Source: Paenibacillus sp. FSL R7-0345
Lineage (GTDB): Bacteria; Bacillota; Bacilli; Paenibacillales; Paenibacillaceae
NCBI RefSeq assembly: GCF_038595055.1
Contig: NZ_CP152002.1
Span: 5,438,501 to 5,502,500 of the forward strand
Length of the DNA stretch: 64,000 bases
Reading direction: 5' to 3'
A model generated the notes under the pieces. The model searched no databases, had not been told where the DNA came from, and worked only from the letters and a program-made list of their open reading frames with translations. The translations under genes were made by a program, and so were the position numbers. Shown piece by piece: positions 33,321-42,638 of the stretch. The stretch's first letter is position 1; each line of letters opens with the position of its first letter.

Positions 33321-33713
33321 ATGTATTTAATCCGGCGTCTGTTCTCGTGGAGAATATCAAGTCCTGTACTCTCGGGGTTATGCCGCTCCTTCATGTGGAT
33401 GCTGCTGGGAGCCGTCGTCCTATCGCTCCTGCTGTGGAGCAGCGGAATGAAAGAGCAGGATCTCGCGATGTACACCTACATTGTCCACGGTATTGCCGCC
33501 GCATTCGGCGGTCTGACTGCCGGACGTCGAGCGGTAAGCAGGGGCTGGTATCAGGGTGCGCTGACAGGGGTATTTTATGGAGTAATTGTGCTGCTGGTCG
33601 GTTTTCTTGCCCTGGACAGCTCTCCTGCTGGCATTGACGGCTTATGGGTGCTGACAGCAGCAGCAATCGGTGCACTCGGAGGAATATTTGGTGTTAATTT
33701 ACAAAAAAACTAG
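33321..33713 (+). CDS. TIGR04086 family membrane protein (YrzE)
   Basis: A 130-residue protein with four hydrophobic segments: MWMLLGAVVLSLLLWSSG, YTYIVHGIAAAFGGLTAGR, GALTGVFYGVIVLLVGFLAL and LTAAAIGALGGIFGVNL. The central Gly-rich AAAFGGLTAGRRAVSRGWYQ is the family hallmark. Function is unknown; the family is found in endospore formers next to spoVB and yajC. The ATG follows TTAGGGGG. The 63-bp repeats lie immediately upstream. Confidence 0.88.
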   Translation: MYLIRRLFSWRISSPVLSGLCRSFMWMLLGAVVLSLLLWSSGMKEQDLAMYTYIVHGIAAAFGGLTAGRRAVSRGWYQGALTGVFYGVIVLLVGFLALDSSPAGIDGLWVLTAAAIGALGGIFGVNLQKN

Positions 33714-33808
33714 AAAATTTAATTTTTCAAGAACCTGAAATCTTTTATTAAAAATATGTTACACTGGGTTCATCTGATTTGTTTATCTTCAAGGAGGCTT
33801 TGAATATT

Positions 33809-34645
33809 TTGCTTTACCAATCGATGAATCATGTAGTGCTGTTCACAATCGTAGCCGTAGTCCTGTTAATCTGGCTCGGTTCCAGGCGCAACCCTTTGTT
33901 TGCATTTCTAGAGGTCGGGAAAGAGCTGCTCCGCTCCTATAAGTTCTTATTGATTGTTGCCGGCATGATCAGTGTCCTGACCCTTAATAAATATGAATTG
34001 CAGATTGAGAAAAAAATGCATCTCGGCTCCAACTTCACCTCATTTATTTTCGGGATCGAGGGGCATTTCGTCCAGCATATCCAGCAGCTTTTTTATGCGC
34101 CCTGGCTGACCCCGGTCATTGTGTTCTTCTATATTTTTATGCTTCAGTCCGTACTCGGCGCTTCGCTGGGTGTGTACCTGCTCGATAAAAACCGGGTTAT
34201 GCTCTATGCAACATGCTACACGATCATGCTGGTCTATGCCGTTGCGATTCCCTTCTATCTCTACTTTCCGGTCAACGAGGCCTGGTCCTATGCCCCGGCA
34301 GGCGTCAGATTCGTCATGCTGGATGTTTTTCCGAGATTTGAACAGGAATACCGGCCGCTGTCCGGTCTGAACAACTGCTTCCCGAGTCTGCATACGGCCA
34401 TATCTGTTTCTACTGCGATCCTGGCTTACCGCTCCGGTAACCGGCGCTGGATGGTTGTTACAACAGTCTCGGCGGCTATGATTGTGTTCGGAATTTTCTA
34501 TCTCGGCATCCACTGGCTGACTGATATGATTGGCGGTACGATACTTGCCGTAGTCTCCACTTCTGTGGCTGTCCAGCTGGCGAAGCTGACTCTGCGCAGC
34601 GGACAGGAGACCCTTACCGTTCCCAGCCGGGCCACGAATTCCTGA
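33809..34645 (+). CDS. PAP2-family membrane phosphatase
   Basis: A ~278-residue protein with six or so helices. The PAP2 motifs are visible: NNCFPSLHTAIS (PSxHT) and YLGIHWLTDMIGG, preceded by the YFPVNEAWSY region typical of the AUR1/PAP2_3 branch. It probably dephosphorylates or transfers a lipid phosphate head group at the outer face; the substrate is unknown. The start is uncertain: AAGGAGG at 33791-33797 fits TTG at 33809 (11 nt) better than TTG at 33800 or the ATG at 33824. It is inserted between TIGR04086 and yajC, where B. subtilis has no such gene. Confidence 0.87.
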   Translation: MLYQSMNHVVLFTIVAVVLLIWLGSRRNPLFAFLEVGKELLRSYKFLLIVAGMISVLTLNKYELQIEKKMHLGSNFTSFIFGIEGHFVQHIQQLFYAPWLTPVIVFFYIFMLQSVLGASLGVYLLDKNRVMLYATCYTIMLVYAVAIPFYLYFPVNEAWSYAPAGVRFVMLDVFPRFEQEYRPLSGLNNCFPSLHTAISVSTAILAYRSGNRRWMVVTTVSAAMIVFGIFYLGIHWLTDMIGGTILAVVSTSVAVQLAKLTLRSGQETLTVPSRATNS

Positions 34646-34664
34646 TTATTTAACCCCAGCTATG

Positions 34665-34704
34665 AAAAAAGCGGCGTTTCTCTTAAACAGAGAACGCCGC
34701 TTTT
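34665..34704. terminator. bidirectional terminator between PAP2 and yajC
   Basis: AAAGCGGCGTT and AACGCCGCTTT pair, with CTC/GAG continuing inside after a one-base bulge. A-run and T-run flank it, so it works on both strands. It is 10 bp from the yajC stop. Confidence 0.88.
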
Positions 34705-34714
34705 ATGTACGTTA

Positions 34715-35026
34715 TTATTCTTTTTCCTCCGCAACTGTAACGGCATGACTGATCGACCCGCGGTCAAAGGTCAGCTTGGTTACATCATTTACCCGCAGAA
34801 CAACGATATCGTCGGACAACTCAACAATCGTTCCGTGCAGGCCGCCGATTGTAACGATCTTGTCGCCCTTCTTCAGCGCTTTCAGCATGGAATTGCGCGT
34901 CTTGGTCTTCTTTTGCTGCGGACGGATCAACAGGAAATAGAATACCACGAACATGAGCACAAACGGGCCTACCAGACCCAGAATGCTGCCGCCGCTTCCA
35001 GCTCCACCTGATGCTAATTGAAACAT
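34715..35026 (-). CDS. yajC: preprotein translocase accessory subunit YajC
   Basis: A 103-residue protein with one membrane helix (FVLMFVVFYFLLIRPQQKKT) and a small cytoplasmic domain (GDKIVTIGGLHGTIVEL), the standard YajC layout. It associates with SecDF in the translocon. A Gly-rich lead (ASGGAGSGGS) precedes the helix. The ATG at 35026 has GGGGGGGAG. It lies downstream of queA and tgt, as in B. subtilis yrbF. Confidence 0.95.
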   Translation of the reverse strand: MFQLASGGAGSGGSILGLVGPFVLMFVVFYFLLIRPQQKKTKTRNSMLKALKKGDKIVTIGGLHGTIVELSDDIVVLRVNDVTKLTFDRGSISHAVTVAEEKE

Positions 35027-35144
35027 ATTTCTCCCCCCCTTCAATATGCATAAAGCACAATCTAGTTCTCTAGTACGCTTATCCTGCAAGTTAAAACATC
35101 ACTGTTCATACTGCAATAAGACCCTATGGTAAATACACAGTGTA

Positions 35145-36281
35145 CTAGAAGCCTTTAAGATTATCATACAAACCGTACTGTGCAAAAAACTCATCACGGA
35201 AATCAAGCAGCCGGTCTTCTCTGATTGCTTCCCGGACCTTACGCATCAAATCCAGCAGGAACTGCAGATTGTGATAGGTCGTTAAGCGCAAGCCAAAGGT
35301 TTCATCGGCCTTGATCAGATGGCGCAAATAAGCACGGGAATAATTCCGGCAGGTATAGCAGTTGCACTCCGGATCAAGCGGTCCGAAATCACGGGCATAC
35401 TGCGCATTGCGCACAACCAGTCTTCCCTGGCTGGTCATCGTGGTTCCGTTGCGGGCGATACGGGTAGGCAGGACGCAGTCGAACATGTCCACTCCGCGGA
35501 TTGCCCCTTCAAGCAGCGCATCCGGTGAACCGACGCCCATCAAGTAACGTGGTTTGTTCTGCGGCAGGAGCGGAACGGTATAATCCAGCACATCATACAT
35601 AATCTGCTTGGACTCACCGACACTAAGCCCCCCAATAGCATACCCCGGGAAATCCATGGAAGTCAAATCAGCAGCACTCTGACGGCGCAGGTCTTCATAC
35701 ATGCCGCCCTGCACGATTGCAAACAACCCCTGGTCCTCCGGACGGGCATGAGCCTTGAGGCATCTTTCCGCCCAGCGCGTTGTGCGCTCCAGTGATTTTT
35801 TGACATAATCATATTCTGCCGGGTAAGGCGGGCACTCATCAAAGGCCATCATTATATCGGATCCGAGTGCGTTCTGAACCTCCATTGCCACTTCAGGTGA
35901 CAGGAACTTTTTGTCTCCGTTGAGGTGGGAGCGGAAATGTACGCCTTCCTCGGTGATTTTGCGCATATCACTGAGCGAAAATACCTGGAACCCGCCGCTG
36001 TCGGTCAGAATCGGACGGTCCCAGTTCATGAATTTATGCAGTCCGCCGGCTTCGCGTACAATATCATGGCCCGGACGCAGGAACAGGTGATAGGTGTTGC
36101 TCAGAATAATCTGGGCATCCATTTGCTTGAGCTCTTCAGGAGCCATTGTTTTGACGGTTGCCTGTGTGCCCACCGGCATAAAGGTAGGTGTCTCGATAAT
36201 ACCGTGTGGTGTGTGGACTCTGCCGAGCCGGGCTCCGGACTGCTTGCAGGTCTTAATGTGTTCATACGTAATTGCTGCCAT
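35145..36281 (-). CDS. tgt: queuine tRNA-ribosyltransferase
   Basis: A 378-residue TIM-barrel enzyme that swaps guanine 34 for preQ1 in GUN-anticodon tRNAs. The nucleophile region is LTDSGGFQVFSLSDMRKI, the second Asp lies in VDMFDCVLPTRIARNGTTM, and the zinc site is CNCYTCRNYSRAYLRHL. YAIGGLSVGESKQ is also typical. AAAGGG precedes the ATG. It is 21 bp after queA, the next enzyme in the pathway. Confidence 0.97.
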   Translation of the reverse strand: MAAITYEHIKTCKQSGARLGRVHTPHGIIETPTFMPVGTQATVKTMAPEELKQMDAQIILSNTYHLFLRPGHDIVREAGGLHKFMNWDRPILTDSGGFQVFSLSDMRKITEEGVHFRSHLNGDKKFLSPEVAMEVQNALGSDIMMAFDECPPYPAEYDYVKKSLERTTRWAERCLKAHARPEDQGLFAIVQGGMYEDLRRQSAADLTSMDFPGYAIGGLSVGESKQIMYDVLDYTVPLLPQNKPRYLMGVGSPDALLEGAIRGVDMFDCVLPTRIARNGTTMTSQGRLVVRNAQYARDFGPLDPECNCYTCRNYSRAYLRHLIKADETFGLRLTTYHNLQFLLDLMRKVREAIREDRLLDFRDEFFAQYGLYDNLKGF

Positions 36282-36302
36282 ATAGTTAACCCTTTCTCTT
36301 GC

Positions 36303-37331
36303 TTAATAAATAAACATTGCATCTCCAAAGCTGAAGAACCGGTATTTCTCCCTGATTGCTTCCTCATAAGCGGCGAGAATATGCTCCCGTCCTGCTAAAG
36401 CACTGACTAGCATAACTAGTGTGGATTTCGGCAGATGGAAATTCGTAATCAGCGCATTGACCACAGTAAACGGATAGCCGGGATAAATGAAAATATCCGT
36501 CCAGCCGCTGCCGGCCGTGAGCGGTCCGCCCGCTGCCTCTCTGCCGGCTGTTTCAAGCGTCCGGCAGGAGGTGGTGCCGACGGCAATAATCCGGCCGCCC
36601 CGCGCCTTCGCTTCATTGAGCAAATCCGCTGTTTCCTGGGACAGTTCATAATATTCCGCATGCATAACATGCTCTTCTACCTTCTCTACCGACATAGGCC
36701 GGAAGGTGCCTAGTCCGACGTGAAGAGTAATATAAGCGATATTTACACCCTTTGCCGCAATTTGTTCCAGCAGCTCTTTGGTAAAATGCAGACCAGCTGT
36801 CGGAGCAGCCGCCGATCCTTCATGGCGGGCGTACACCGTCTGATACCGTTCGCGGTCATCGAGTGTCTCCTTGATGTAAGGAGGCAGCGGCATCGAGCCA
36901 AGCCGGTCGAGAATTTCCTGAAAAATCCCCTTATAGATGAAGCGGAGCGTCCGTCCGCCCATATCAGCCTCTTCTTCAATAACAGCCTTAAGCTCATCGC
37001 TGAACACAATTACTGCACCGTTCTTCAGCTTCTTGCCCGGCTTCACCAGTGCTTCCCAGCGTTCTTCACCAAGATTCTTGAGAAGCAGCACTTCTGCTTT
37101 GGCACCGGTATCTTCCTTAACCCCGAACAATCTGGCCGGAATAACCCGGGTGTCATTCAGCACCAGCGTATCTCCGGGCTGGAACTGCTCCAGTATATCT
37201 GTGAAATGCCGGTGCTGTATTTGTCCGTTCTCCTTGTTCACCATCAGCAGTCGTGAAGCACTGCGGTCAAGCAGCGGAGTCTGGGCTATCAGCTCCTCCG
37301 GCAAATGAAAGTCATAATCTTCTACGTTCAT
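36303..37331 (-). CDS. queA: S-adenosylmethionine:tRNA ribosyltransferase-isomerase
   Basis: This 342-residue enzyme makes epoxyqueuosine from preQ1-tRNA using the ribosyl part of SAM. The start MNVEDYDFHLPEELIAQTPL and the segments NDTRVIPARLFG, GSAAAPTAGLHFT and THVGLGTFRPM-like (LHVGLGTFRPMSVEKVEEH) are diagnostic. The length is standard. The ATG follows AAGGAATG. Together with tgt it gives the last steps of queuosine modification up to epoxyqueuosine; the preQ1 genes are not in the window. Confidence 0.97.
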   Translation of the reverse strand: MNVEDYDFHLPEELIAQTPLLDRSASRLLMVNKENGQIQHRHFTDILEQFQPGDTLVLNDTRVIPARLFGVKEDTGAKAEVLLLKNLGEERWEALVKPGKKLKNGAVIVFSDELKAVIEEEADMGGRTLRFIYKGIFQEILDRLGSMPLPPYIKETLDDRERYQTVYARHEGSAAAPTAGLHFTKELLEQIAAKGVNIAYITLHVGLGTFRPMSVEKVEEHVMHAEYYELSQETADLLNEAKARGGRIIAVGTTSCRTLETAGREAAGGPLTAGSGWTDIFIYPGYPFTVVNALITNFHLPKSTLVMLVSALAGREHILAAYEEAIREKYRFFSFGDAMFIY

Positions 37332-37340
37332 ACTCTGTCT

Positions 37341-39419
37341 TCATTCCTTAACTATAGTAACGTTATAAAAATAGTGTTGCAATATTTGCTTATAATCATA
37401 CCCGTTGTCCGCCATGCCCTTAACGCCCCATTGGGACATGCCGAGGCCATGGCCGTTCCCCCAGCCGACAAAATAGAATCCGCTGGTTCCGGTTACGACA
37501 CGTGCAGAAGTATCTGCACCCATGACAACTGTTCCGCTGGTATTAGCGGACACTTTGCCGGTTGCGGACAGTACGCCTGCTGTCTGTGAACCGCTGACTG
37601 TAGCCGTTTTGCCGTCAGCGCCTAATACAGTATAACTTCCGGAAGGTACAATATCAAACAGAGTACTCGGCAATCCATTAAAGGCAGACCGGAATAAATC
37701 CGGATATTTCACCTGCAGAATTTCTCCGTTTGCCTTCACCTGGGTAGCTCTGCCCGAAGGTCCGCGCTGGGTTACCTGCAGGCTGCTGATCGAGGACGGA
37801 AGAGCATTACTTGTCTTGCCGCTCAGACTTTTGAGCAGCTCAGCTGAAGTATACGGTCCCTTGATCCAGCTGTAGCTGCCGTTTTCATAGACCTGATCCA
37901 GCACTACAGCGTTGTCTCCCGGATTCAGCTTGCCTACGGGATTAGCACTGCTTTCGATAACCGGCAGAGGCCGGACATTGACATCTTTGGTTGTTGCTGT
38001 CGCAAGGCTCAGTCCGGCGGCATTCTTTTGGCCGGTCAGTTTAATATTGTCTTCACGCGCATAACCGGCCACGCCGCTTGGCAGCAGCAGATAATACCAC
38101 TGCTTCGAGGATGCCACTGCCGCTTTATCCTCTGCACTAGGTACACTGACGAAAGGATCGCCGCCGTTATTCCATACCTCGGAAGGATCGGCTGTCTTGC
38201 CGCCGCTGTTGGAAGAGAAAACGGCCTCGACTACCTTGCCGCCGCTCATCAGCACCTCGCCTGCAGTATCATCGACCGCCTTAATAATTGACGGTGCTTC
38301 AGCGCCGGTTCCGTTATATACCTGGCTAAGTGTTGTATCAACTACATTGGCAACCTCGAACTTGTTGCCCTGGGCCCGCGCATAGCTGCGTGCAGCTACT
38401 GCCTGGGCCTTCAATGCTTCGGACGGCCAGCTTGAGGAAACCTCGCCGCCGACTACAGCATACAGATATTGCTCCATAGACACCACATTAATAACTGCAA
38501 GTGATCCGGCAAGTCCGCTGAGCTCCAGATCTCCGCGGTAGGTGCGTTTGGATCTTTCCGTGATCTGTATCCCGGATGCGTTGCCGGCGGCCAGAAATTT
38601 CGCTCCGCTGCCGGAGACTACATAATGATAGGCCTCACTCTGGCTGCTCCAGTCCATCCCTGCATCACTGCGGATGATCAAGCCTGGTGTACTGACAGCT
38701 GCGCTGCCCAAGGATAATTGCGGAAGTACCGCTGCTGCCTGTGCCTGCAGAGCAGTCAGCTCACTGTCGTTTACCGCTTCCCCGGCCCATACCTGAAACC
38801 GGGCGCTGCCGTCAGCGCCGGCCGCCAGTACCTTCCAGGCATCTATGCCGGCAGCCGTTATACTGCCCAGCACTGCCTCCGCTTCCTGAGAGGTAGAAAA
38901 GTCTCCGGCGAGAAGGTGCTTGGTACCCTTCACGGCCGCCGCTTGTCCGTCGGGAATCGGCAAGCCTGCTTTATTCACGCGGGCAAGCCCGTCCTTCGCA
39001 GCAGCTTCACTGGCATAAGGAGCGGTGTACAGCTGATATACATTGGCGCCGCCGCGTGTAGTTACGAACAATTGCGGCTTGTCCGAAGTGGCCGTCAGCT
39101 TCTTCGCGGCATCAGCCGCGGTCTGCCAGGAGGAGGTCTCCATCACTTTAATCTTGTACAAATCGAGGCTCACACGGATTCTGCTGTTCCCGGGTACGGG
39201 CAGCAGCGTTGTTCCGCCGGACATCAGATTGAATGCCTCTGTTGATTGTAATGTAACGTACGGGACAGTGGATTTATATTTGCTGCCGATATCGGCATAA
39301 AGCGCAACCCGGACCGGTGCGGATTCGGCATGACTGTCAGCTGCAGGAAGAAGCATGCCTCCGGCTGTCAGCGCTGCGCACAGGAGCACACGGCTCAGCC
39401 GCCTGGCAAATTTCATCAT
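37341..39419 (-). CDS. secreted SpoIID/LytB-domain protein (amidase enhancer / glycan cleavage)
   Basis: A 692-residue exported protein. A signal peptide (residues 1-31, cleaved near SHA-ES) is followed by a region with SPOR-like repeats (about 90-235), then the SpoIID domain: INVVSMEQYLYAVVGGEVSS, SWPSEALKAQAVAARSYA, VFSSNSGGKTADPSEVWN and the end GHGLGMSQWGVKGMADNGYD. The catalytic Glu of SpoIID lies in the GGEVSSSWP stretch and is present, so peptidoglycan cleavage is plausible. An additional SH3-like piece (NVRPLPVIESSANPVGKLNP) interrupts the domain. Larger than SpoIID (~340). A sporulation or cell-wall role is inferred. It lies between queA and ruvB. Confidence 0.88.
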   Translation of the reverse strand: MMKFARRLSRVLLCAALTAGGMLLPAADSHAESAPVRVALYADIGSKYKSTVPYVTLQSTEAFNLMSGGTTLLPVPGNSRIRVSLDLYKIKVMETSSWQTAADAAKKLTATSDKPQLFVTTRGGANVYQLYTAPYASEAAAKDGLARVNKAGLPIPDGQAAAVKGTKHLLAGDFSTSQEAEAVLGSITAAGIDAWKVLAAGADGSARFQVWAGEAVNDSELTALQAQAAAVLPQLSLGSAAVSTPGLIIRSDAGMDWSSQSEAYHYVVSGSGAKFLAAGNASGIQITERSKRTYRGDLELSGLAGSLAVINVVSMEQYLYAVVGGEVSSSWPSEALKAQAVAARSYARAQGNKFEVANVVDTTLSQVYNGTGAEAPSIIKAVDDTAGEVLMSGGKVVEAVFSSNSGGKTADPSEVWNNGGDPFVSVPSAEDKAAVASSKQWYYLLLPSGVAGYAREDNIKLTGQKNAAGLSLATATTKDVNVRPLPVIESSANPVGKLNPGDNAVVLDQVYENGSYSWIKGPYTSAELLKSLSGKTSNALPSSISSLQVTQRGPSGRATQVKANGEILQVKYPDLFRSAFNGLPSTLFDIVPSGSYTVLGADGKTATVSGSQTAGVLSATGKVSANTSGTVVMGADTSARVVTGTSGFYFVGWGNGHGLGMSQWGVKGMADNGYDYKQILQHYFYNVTIVKE

Positions 39420-39452
39420 AGGATCCCCCTTGAAGTTATTATTGTTGAGTTC

Positions 39453-40460
39453 TTAATGCTGCTGCGGCGGAAGCGGCAGCCCCAGATGATGATAGGCGGC
39501 AGGTGTTACAATTCTGCCTCTTGGCGTCCGCTGCAAAAAACCGATCTGCAGCAGATAAGGTTCATATACATCTTCAATGGTCTGACTCTCCTCGCCTATT
39601 GTAGCGGCAATCGTATCCAGCCCGACAGGCCCGCCGCGGAAGGAGGTAATCATCGCGTTAAGCATCTTGTGGTCAATGCTGTCCAGACCGCGCGGGTCAA
39701 CCTGCAGCATCTTCAGCGACTCGGCAGCGATATCCGGGGTGATAATCCCGTCGCCCCGTACCTGAGCGAAGTCACGGACCCGCTTCAGCAGGCGGTTGGC
39801 AATCCGCGGTGTCCCCCGTGAACGCAGGGCAACCGCCTCTGCCGCATCACCGATAATCTCAATGCCGAGCATTTCGGAACTGCGTGAGACTATGAAGCTA
39901 AGCTCATCAATCGTATAGTACTCCAGCCGGCTGACCACACCGAAACGGTCGCGCAGCGGCGCAGACAGCAGCCCTGCGCGGGTCGTCGCCCCGATCAGCG
40001 TAAACGGCGGCAAATCCAGCCGGACAGAACGGGCGCTCGGCCCTTTGCCGATCATAATATCAAGGGCAAAATCCTCCATCGCCGGATACATGACCTCCTC
40101 CACCGTACGGTGGAGCCGGTGAATCTCGTCGATGAACAGCACATCGCCCTCCTGCAGATTAGTCAGCAGGGCCGCCAGGTCACCGGGCCGTTCAATCGCC
40201 GGGCCGGAGGTGGTCCGCAGATTCACGCCGAGCTCATTGGCGATAATGTTCGCCAGCGTCGTTTTGCCGAGTCCCGGCGGGCCGTACAGCAGTACGTGAT
40301 CCAGCGCTTCGCTGCGCATTTTGGCGGCTTCAATATATATTTTAAGGTTTTCCTTCACCTGATTCTGTCCGATATATTCGCCCAGATAACGCGGACGCAG
40401 GCTGAATTCCACCGCCTGCTCGTCCATCATCAGATTGGCTGATATAATCCGGTCGTCCAT
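39453..40460 (-). CDS. ruvB: Holliday junction branch-migration ATPase RuvB
   Basis: A 335-residue AAA+ motor. Walker A is YGPPGLGKTTLANIIANE, Walker B FIDEIHRLHR, sensor 1 IGATTRAGLLSAPLRDRFG, and the winged helix is at the C-terminus (DEVYEPYLLQIGFLQRTPRG region). The N-terminus has the usual LRPRYLGEYIGQNQVKENL. The ATG follows GGAGTGAG. It is third in the ruvC-ruvA-ruvB operon order here. Confidence 0.98.
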   Translation of the reverse strand: MDDRIISANLMMDEQAVEFSLRPRYLGEYIGQNQVKENLKIYIEAAKMRSEALDHVLLYGPPGLGKTTLANIIANELGVNLRTTSGPAIERPGDLAALLTNLQEGDVLFIDEIHRLHRTVEEVMYPAMEDFALDIMIGKGPSARSVRLDLPPFTLIGATTRAGLLSAPLRDRFGVVSRLEYYTIDELSFIVSRSSEMLGIEIIGDAAEAVALRSRGTPRIANRLLKRVRDFAQVRGDGIITPDIAAESLKMLQVDPRGLDSIDHKMLNAMITSFRGGPVGLDTIAATIGEESQTIEDVYEPYLLQIGFLQRTPRGRIVTPAAYHHLGLPLPPQQH

Positions 40461-40510
40461 TATTTCTCACTCCGTTCTTCAACACTGTTCCCACGCTTCA
40501 AAGCAGCCGC

Positions 40511-41134
40511 CTATTTGGCTATATACAGCAGCCCCAGCGCCTTCTTCATCAGCACATCGACAGTCCCCGTATCCGTGCCTTCCTTCTTCATTGTCAGCCA
40601 CACACGGTCAAGCTCTGCTTCTGTATAACCCAGGGCCTTCAGTGCATCCCGCGCTTCTTCCCAAGGCAGGGCGGCAGCCTTCGCATCCGCTTCAGCCGCT
40701 ACAGCGAACAATCCGGTCTGGATTGGCACGGAGCTCAGTCCGTCCAGCTTGTCGCGCAGGTCGAGGACCATCCGCTGGGCGGTCTTTTTGCCGATGCCCG
40801 GCAGCTTGGTCAGGAACGTGATGTTCTCCTGGTAGATGGCCGAGATCAGCTGGTCCGGCGTTCCGCCGGTCAGAATGCCGAGCGCCACCCGCGGTCCGAT
40901 GCCGGACACCTCAATCAGCTTGCGGAACAGCTTCTGCTCCTCCCGGGTCGGGAAGCCGAACAGCAGCGTGGCGTCTTCACGTGTCTGATAATGGATGTAG
41001 ACCATTACAGGCCCTTCGGTCTTGGCAAAAGCATAAGGGTTCGGGCAGAACACCCGGTATCCGACTCCCTGGATATCCAGCACAATATATTCGGATTCCA
41101 GATAAACGACGGGTCCTCTTAAAAAATCTATCAT
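40511..41134 (-). CDS. ruvA: Holliday junction DNA-binding protein RuvA
   Basis: A 207-residue tetrameric junction binder. The OB-fold N-terminus (MIDFLRGPVVYLESEYIVLD), two helix-hairpin-helix motifs (LIEVSGIGPRVALGIL, LTKLPGIGKKTAQRMVLDL) and the mobile C-terminal domain III that touches RuvB (ARDALKALGYTEAELDRV) are all present. Its ATG overlaps the ruvC stop by 4 bp (ATGA), so translation is coupled. Confidence 0.98.
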   Translation of the reverse strand: MIDFLRGPVVYLESEYIVLDIQGVGYRVFCPNPYAFAKTEGPVMVYIHYQTREDATLLFGFPTREEQKLFRKLIEVSGIGPRVALGILTGGTPDQLISAIYQENITFLTKLPGIGKKTAQRMVLDLRDKLDGLSSVPIQTGLFAVAAEADAKAAALPWEEARDALKALGYTEAELDRVWLTMKKEGTDTGTVDVLMKKALGLLYIAK

Positions 41135-41634
41135 TTTCGCAATACCTCATTTAATTTGGAATTAAGACTCACAGAATGGGCATGACACACGGCTACCGCC
41201 AGCGCATCCGCCACATCATCCGGCTTCGGGACTGCGGACAGCTTCAGCAGCAGCTTCACCATTTCCTGGACCTGCTTCTTCTCGGCCTTGCCGTATCCGA
41301 CAACCGCCTGCTTCACCATCATCGGCGTATATTCGGAGACCGGAAGCCCCTTCTGTACAGCTGCCAGAATCAGCACGCCGCGGGCCTGTGCCACCGGGAG
41401 TGCAGTGGTTACATTACGGGCAAAAAACAGCTTTTCAATCGCAACCGCATCCGGCTTATACCGTTCAATCAGCTGAACCATCCCCTCATAAACATGCAGG
41501 AGCCGTTCTTCCTCCGGCGTATGCGCCTCCGTCTGAATGGAGCCATACTGGACCGGTGTCAGTTTATTTCCTTCCTTATCAACAAAACCGAAGCCGACAA
41601 TCGCCAGCCCCGGGTCAATTCCCAAAATACGCAA
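41131..41634 (-). CDS. ruvC: crossover junction endodeoxyribonuclease RuvC
   Basis: This 167-residue Holliday junction resolvase has all four acidic catalytic residues: Asp in RILGIDPGLAIVGFGF, Glu in AIEKLFFARNVTTA, and the pair in VPKPDDVADALAVAVCH. I chose TTG at 41634 with AGAGGAG 9 nt upstream; it gives the standard MRILGIDPG start and the usual length. The open frame extends 53 codons further without a ribosome site or homology. ruvC, ruvA and ruvB run together. B. subtilis lacks ruvC and uses RecU, so a ruvC gene here fits Paenibacillus better. Confidence 0.96.
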   Translation of the reverse strand: MRILGIDPGLAIVGFGFVDKEGNKLTPVQYGSIQTEAHTPEEERLLHVYEGMVQLIERYKPDAVAIEKLFFARNVTTALPVAQARGVLILAAVQKGLPVSEYTPMMVKQAVVGYGKAEKKQVQEMVKLLLKLSAVPKPDDVADALAVAVCHAHSVSLNSKLNEVLRK

Positions 41635-41820
41635 ATCCGCTCTCTCCTCTGCTTCAGGAAGGATTTCCCTATACTGCATCCATTGTCCGCCGTTAAAGCG
41701 AACATATGTATTCCTTCTAACCATTATAGCAAAAAACACTAGTGCCGGAGCAAAAAGTTTAACCTGTGTGCAGAAAAGAAACTTTAGTCCCACGCAGCGC
41801 CTGATTTCTTCCGCATAAAC

Positions 41821-41862
41821 AAAAAAAAGCCGCCCCGGCCATTATTCATGGCTCAGGACAGC
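41821..41862 (-). terminator. intrinsic terminator of bofC
   Basis: AGCTGTCC and AGCCAT pair with GGGCGGCT and ATGGC on the minus strand, followed by nine or so T residues. It is about 15 bp after the bofC stop. Confidence 0.88.
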
Positions 41863-41876
41863 TTCTTACCAGCTAT

Positions 41877-42638
41877 TTATTTTTCCCTTTGCATTACCTG
41901 TTCTGCCGAGTCCCGCGCGTAGTCGCTGAAGGTCGAAAGCACACTGTTGTACTCCTCGATATCCTGCACGCGTATCCCTTCATGCAGTTGCTTCCACACC
42001 TCTTCGGGAAGTGAGGATTTCATCGAGCCCATATCCATCTGAAAAAAGGTCTTCAGCACCTCTTCCCCTTCCGGCCGGCCTTTGAACAGGCTCAGATTGC
42101 CCTCTTCATCGACTCCGATGTAGGCATTCTGCTTGGTCAGCGGTGACAGGTCATTTACCCGCTTCTCCAGCCAGAGGTCGCCCTCACCGCTGATCCACCC
42201 GCTCCAGCCCGGGCGGTCTTTGATCAGCGCTTTCTGCCGGGCAGGGCTTTGCAGCCCCGATAATGTCTGAATCTCCTCACCGGTCACGTAAACCGTTTTG
42301 AGATGAACGGAACGGCTAATTCCCTCAGTGTTTACCGTCTCCAATAATTTAGCACGTTCCAGCGTAATACTGCCGTCTTCTCCGGTATTATGATGAACAG
42401 CTGCCAGAGCCGCTACACTGTTATCCTGGTTTCCGCCCGGCAGCGGATCATAGAATGTACCTGCCGCTTCCGGCATATTCCATTCAGCCGTGCTGAGCAG
42501 CCGGCCCAGCTGCTGCGGAACCTGCATCCCCCGCCAGGCGAGCACCGTTAATACGATACAGGCCGCTCCAACCCAAGGGGCATTTTTCCACCGTCTCCAC
42601 CGCCGCCACAGTTGTTTTTTCAAGCGAAAAGCGTTCAC
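41877..42638 (-). CDS. bofC: BofC, bypass-of-forespore protein C
   Basis: A 253-residue protein. A basic N-terminus (KKQLWRRWRRWK) and one hydrophobic segment (AACIVLTVLAW) give an exported or anchored protein. The C-terminal part (AYIGVDEEGNLSLFKGRPEG, TFFQMDMGSMKSSLPEEVWK, LHEGIRVQDIEEYNSVLSTF) matches BofC. In B. subtilis BofC inhibits SpoIVB signalling, so it times the SigK checkpoint. The start is GTG behind AAGGGATT. It lies at the end of the ruv region as in B. subtilis. Confidence 0.9.
   Translation of the reverse strand: MNAFRLKKQLWRRWRRWKNAPWVGAACIVLTVLAWRGMQVPQQLGRLLSTAEWNMPEAAGTFYDPLPGGNQDNSVAALAAVHHNTGEDGSITLERAKLLETVNTEGISRSVHLKTVYVTGEEIQTLSGLQSPARQKALIKDRPGWSGWISGEGDLWLEKRVNDLSPLTKQNAYIGVDEEGNLSLFKGRPEGEEVLKTFFQMDMGSMKSSLPEEVWKQLHEGIRVQDIEEYNSVLSTFSDYARDSAEQVMQREK

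Noticed and set aside
33170..33475. Minus-strand open frame with a repeated LLRNYFGKT peptide
   Set aside because: It is antisense to the TIGR04086 gene and made by the 63-bp tandem repeat; no ribosome site.
41635..41793. 53-codon N-terminal extension of RuvC
   Set aside because: No ribosome site or homology; TTG at 41634 gives the standard start and length.
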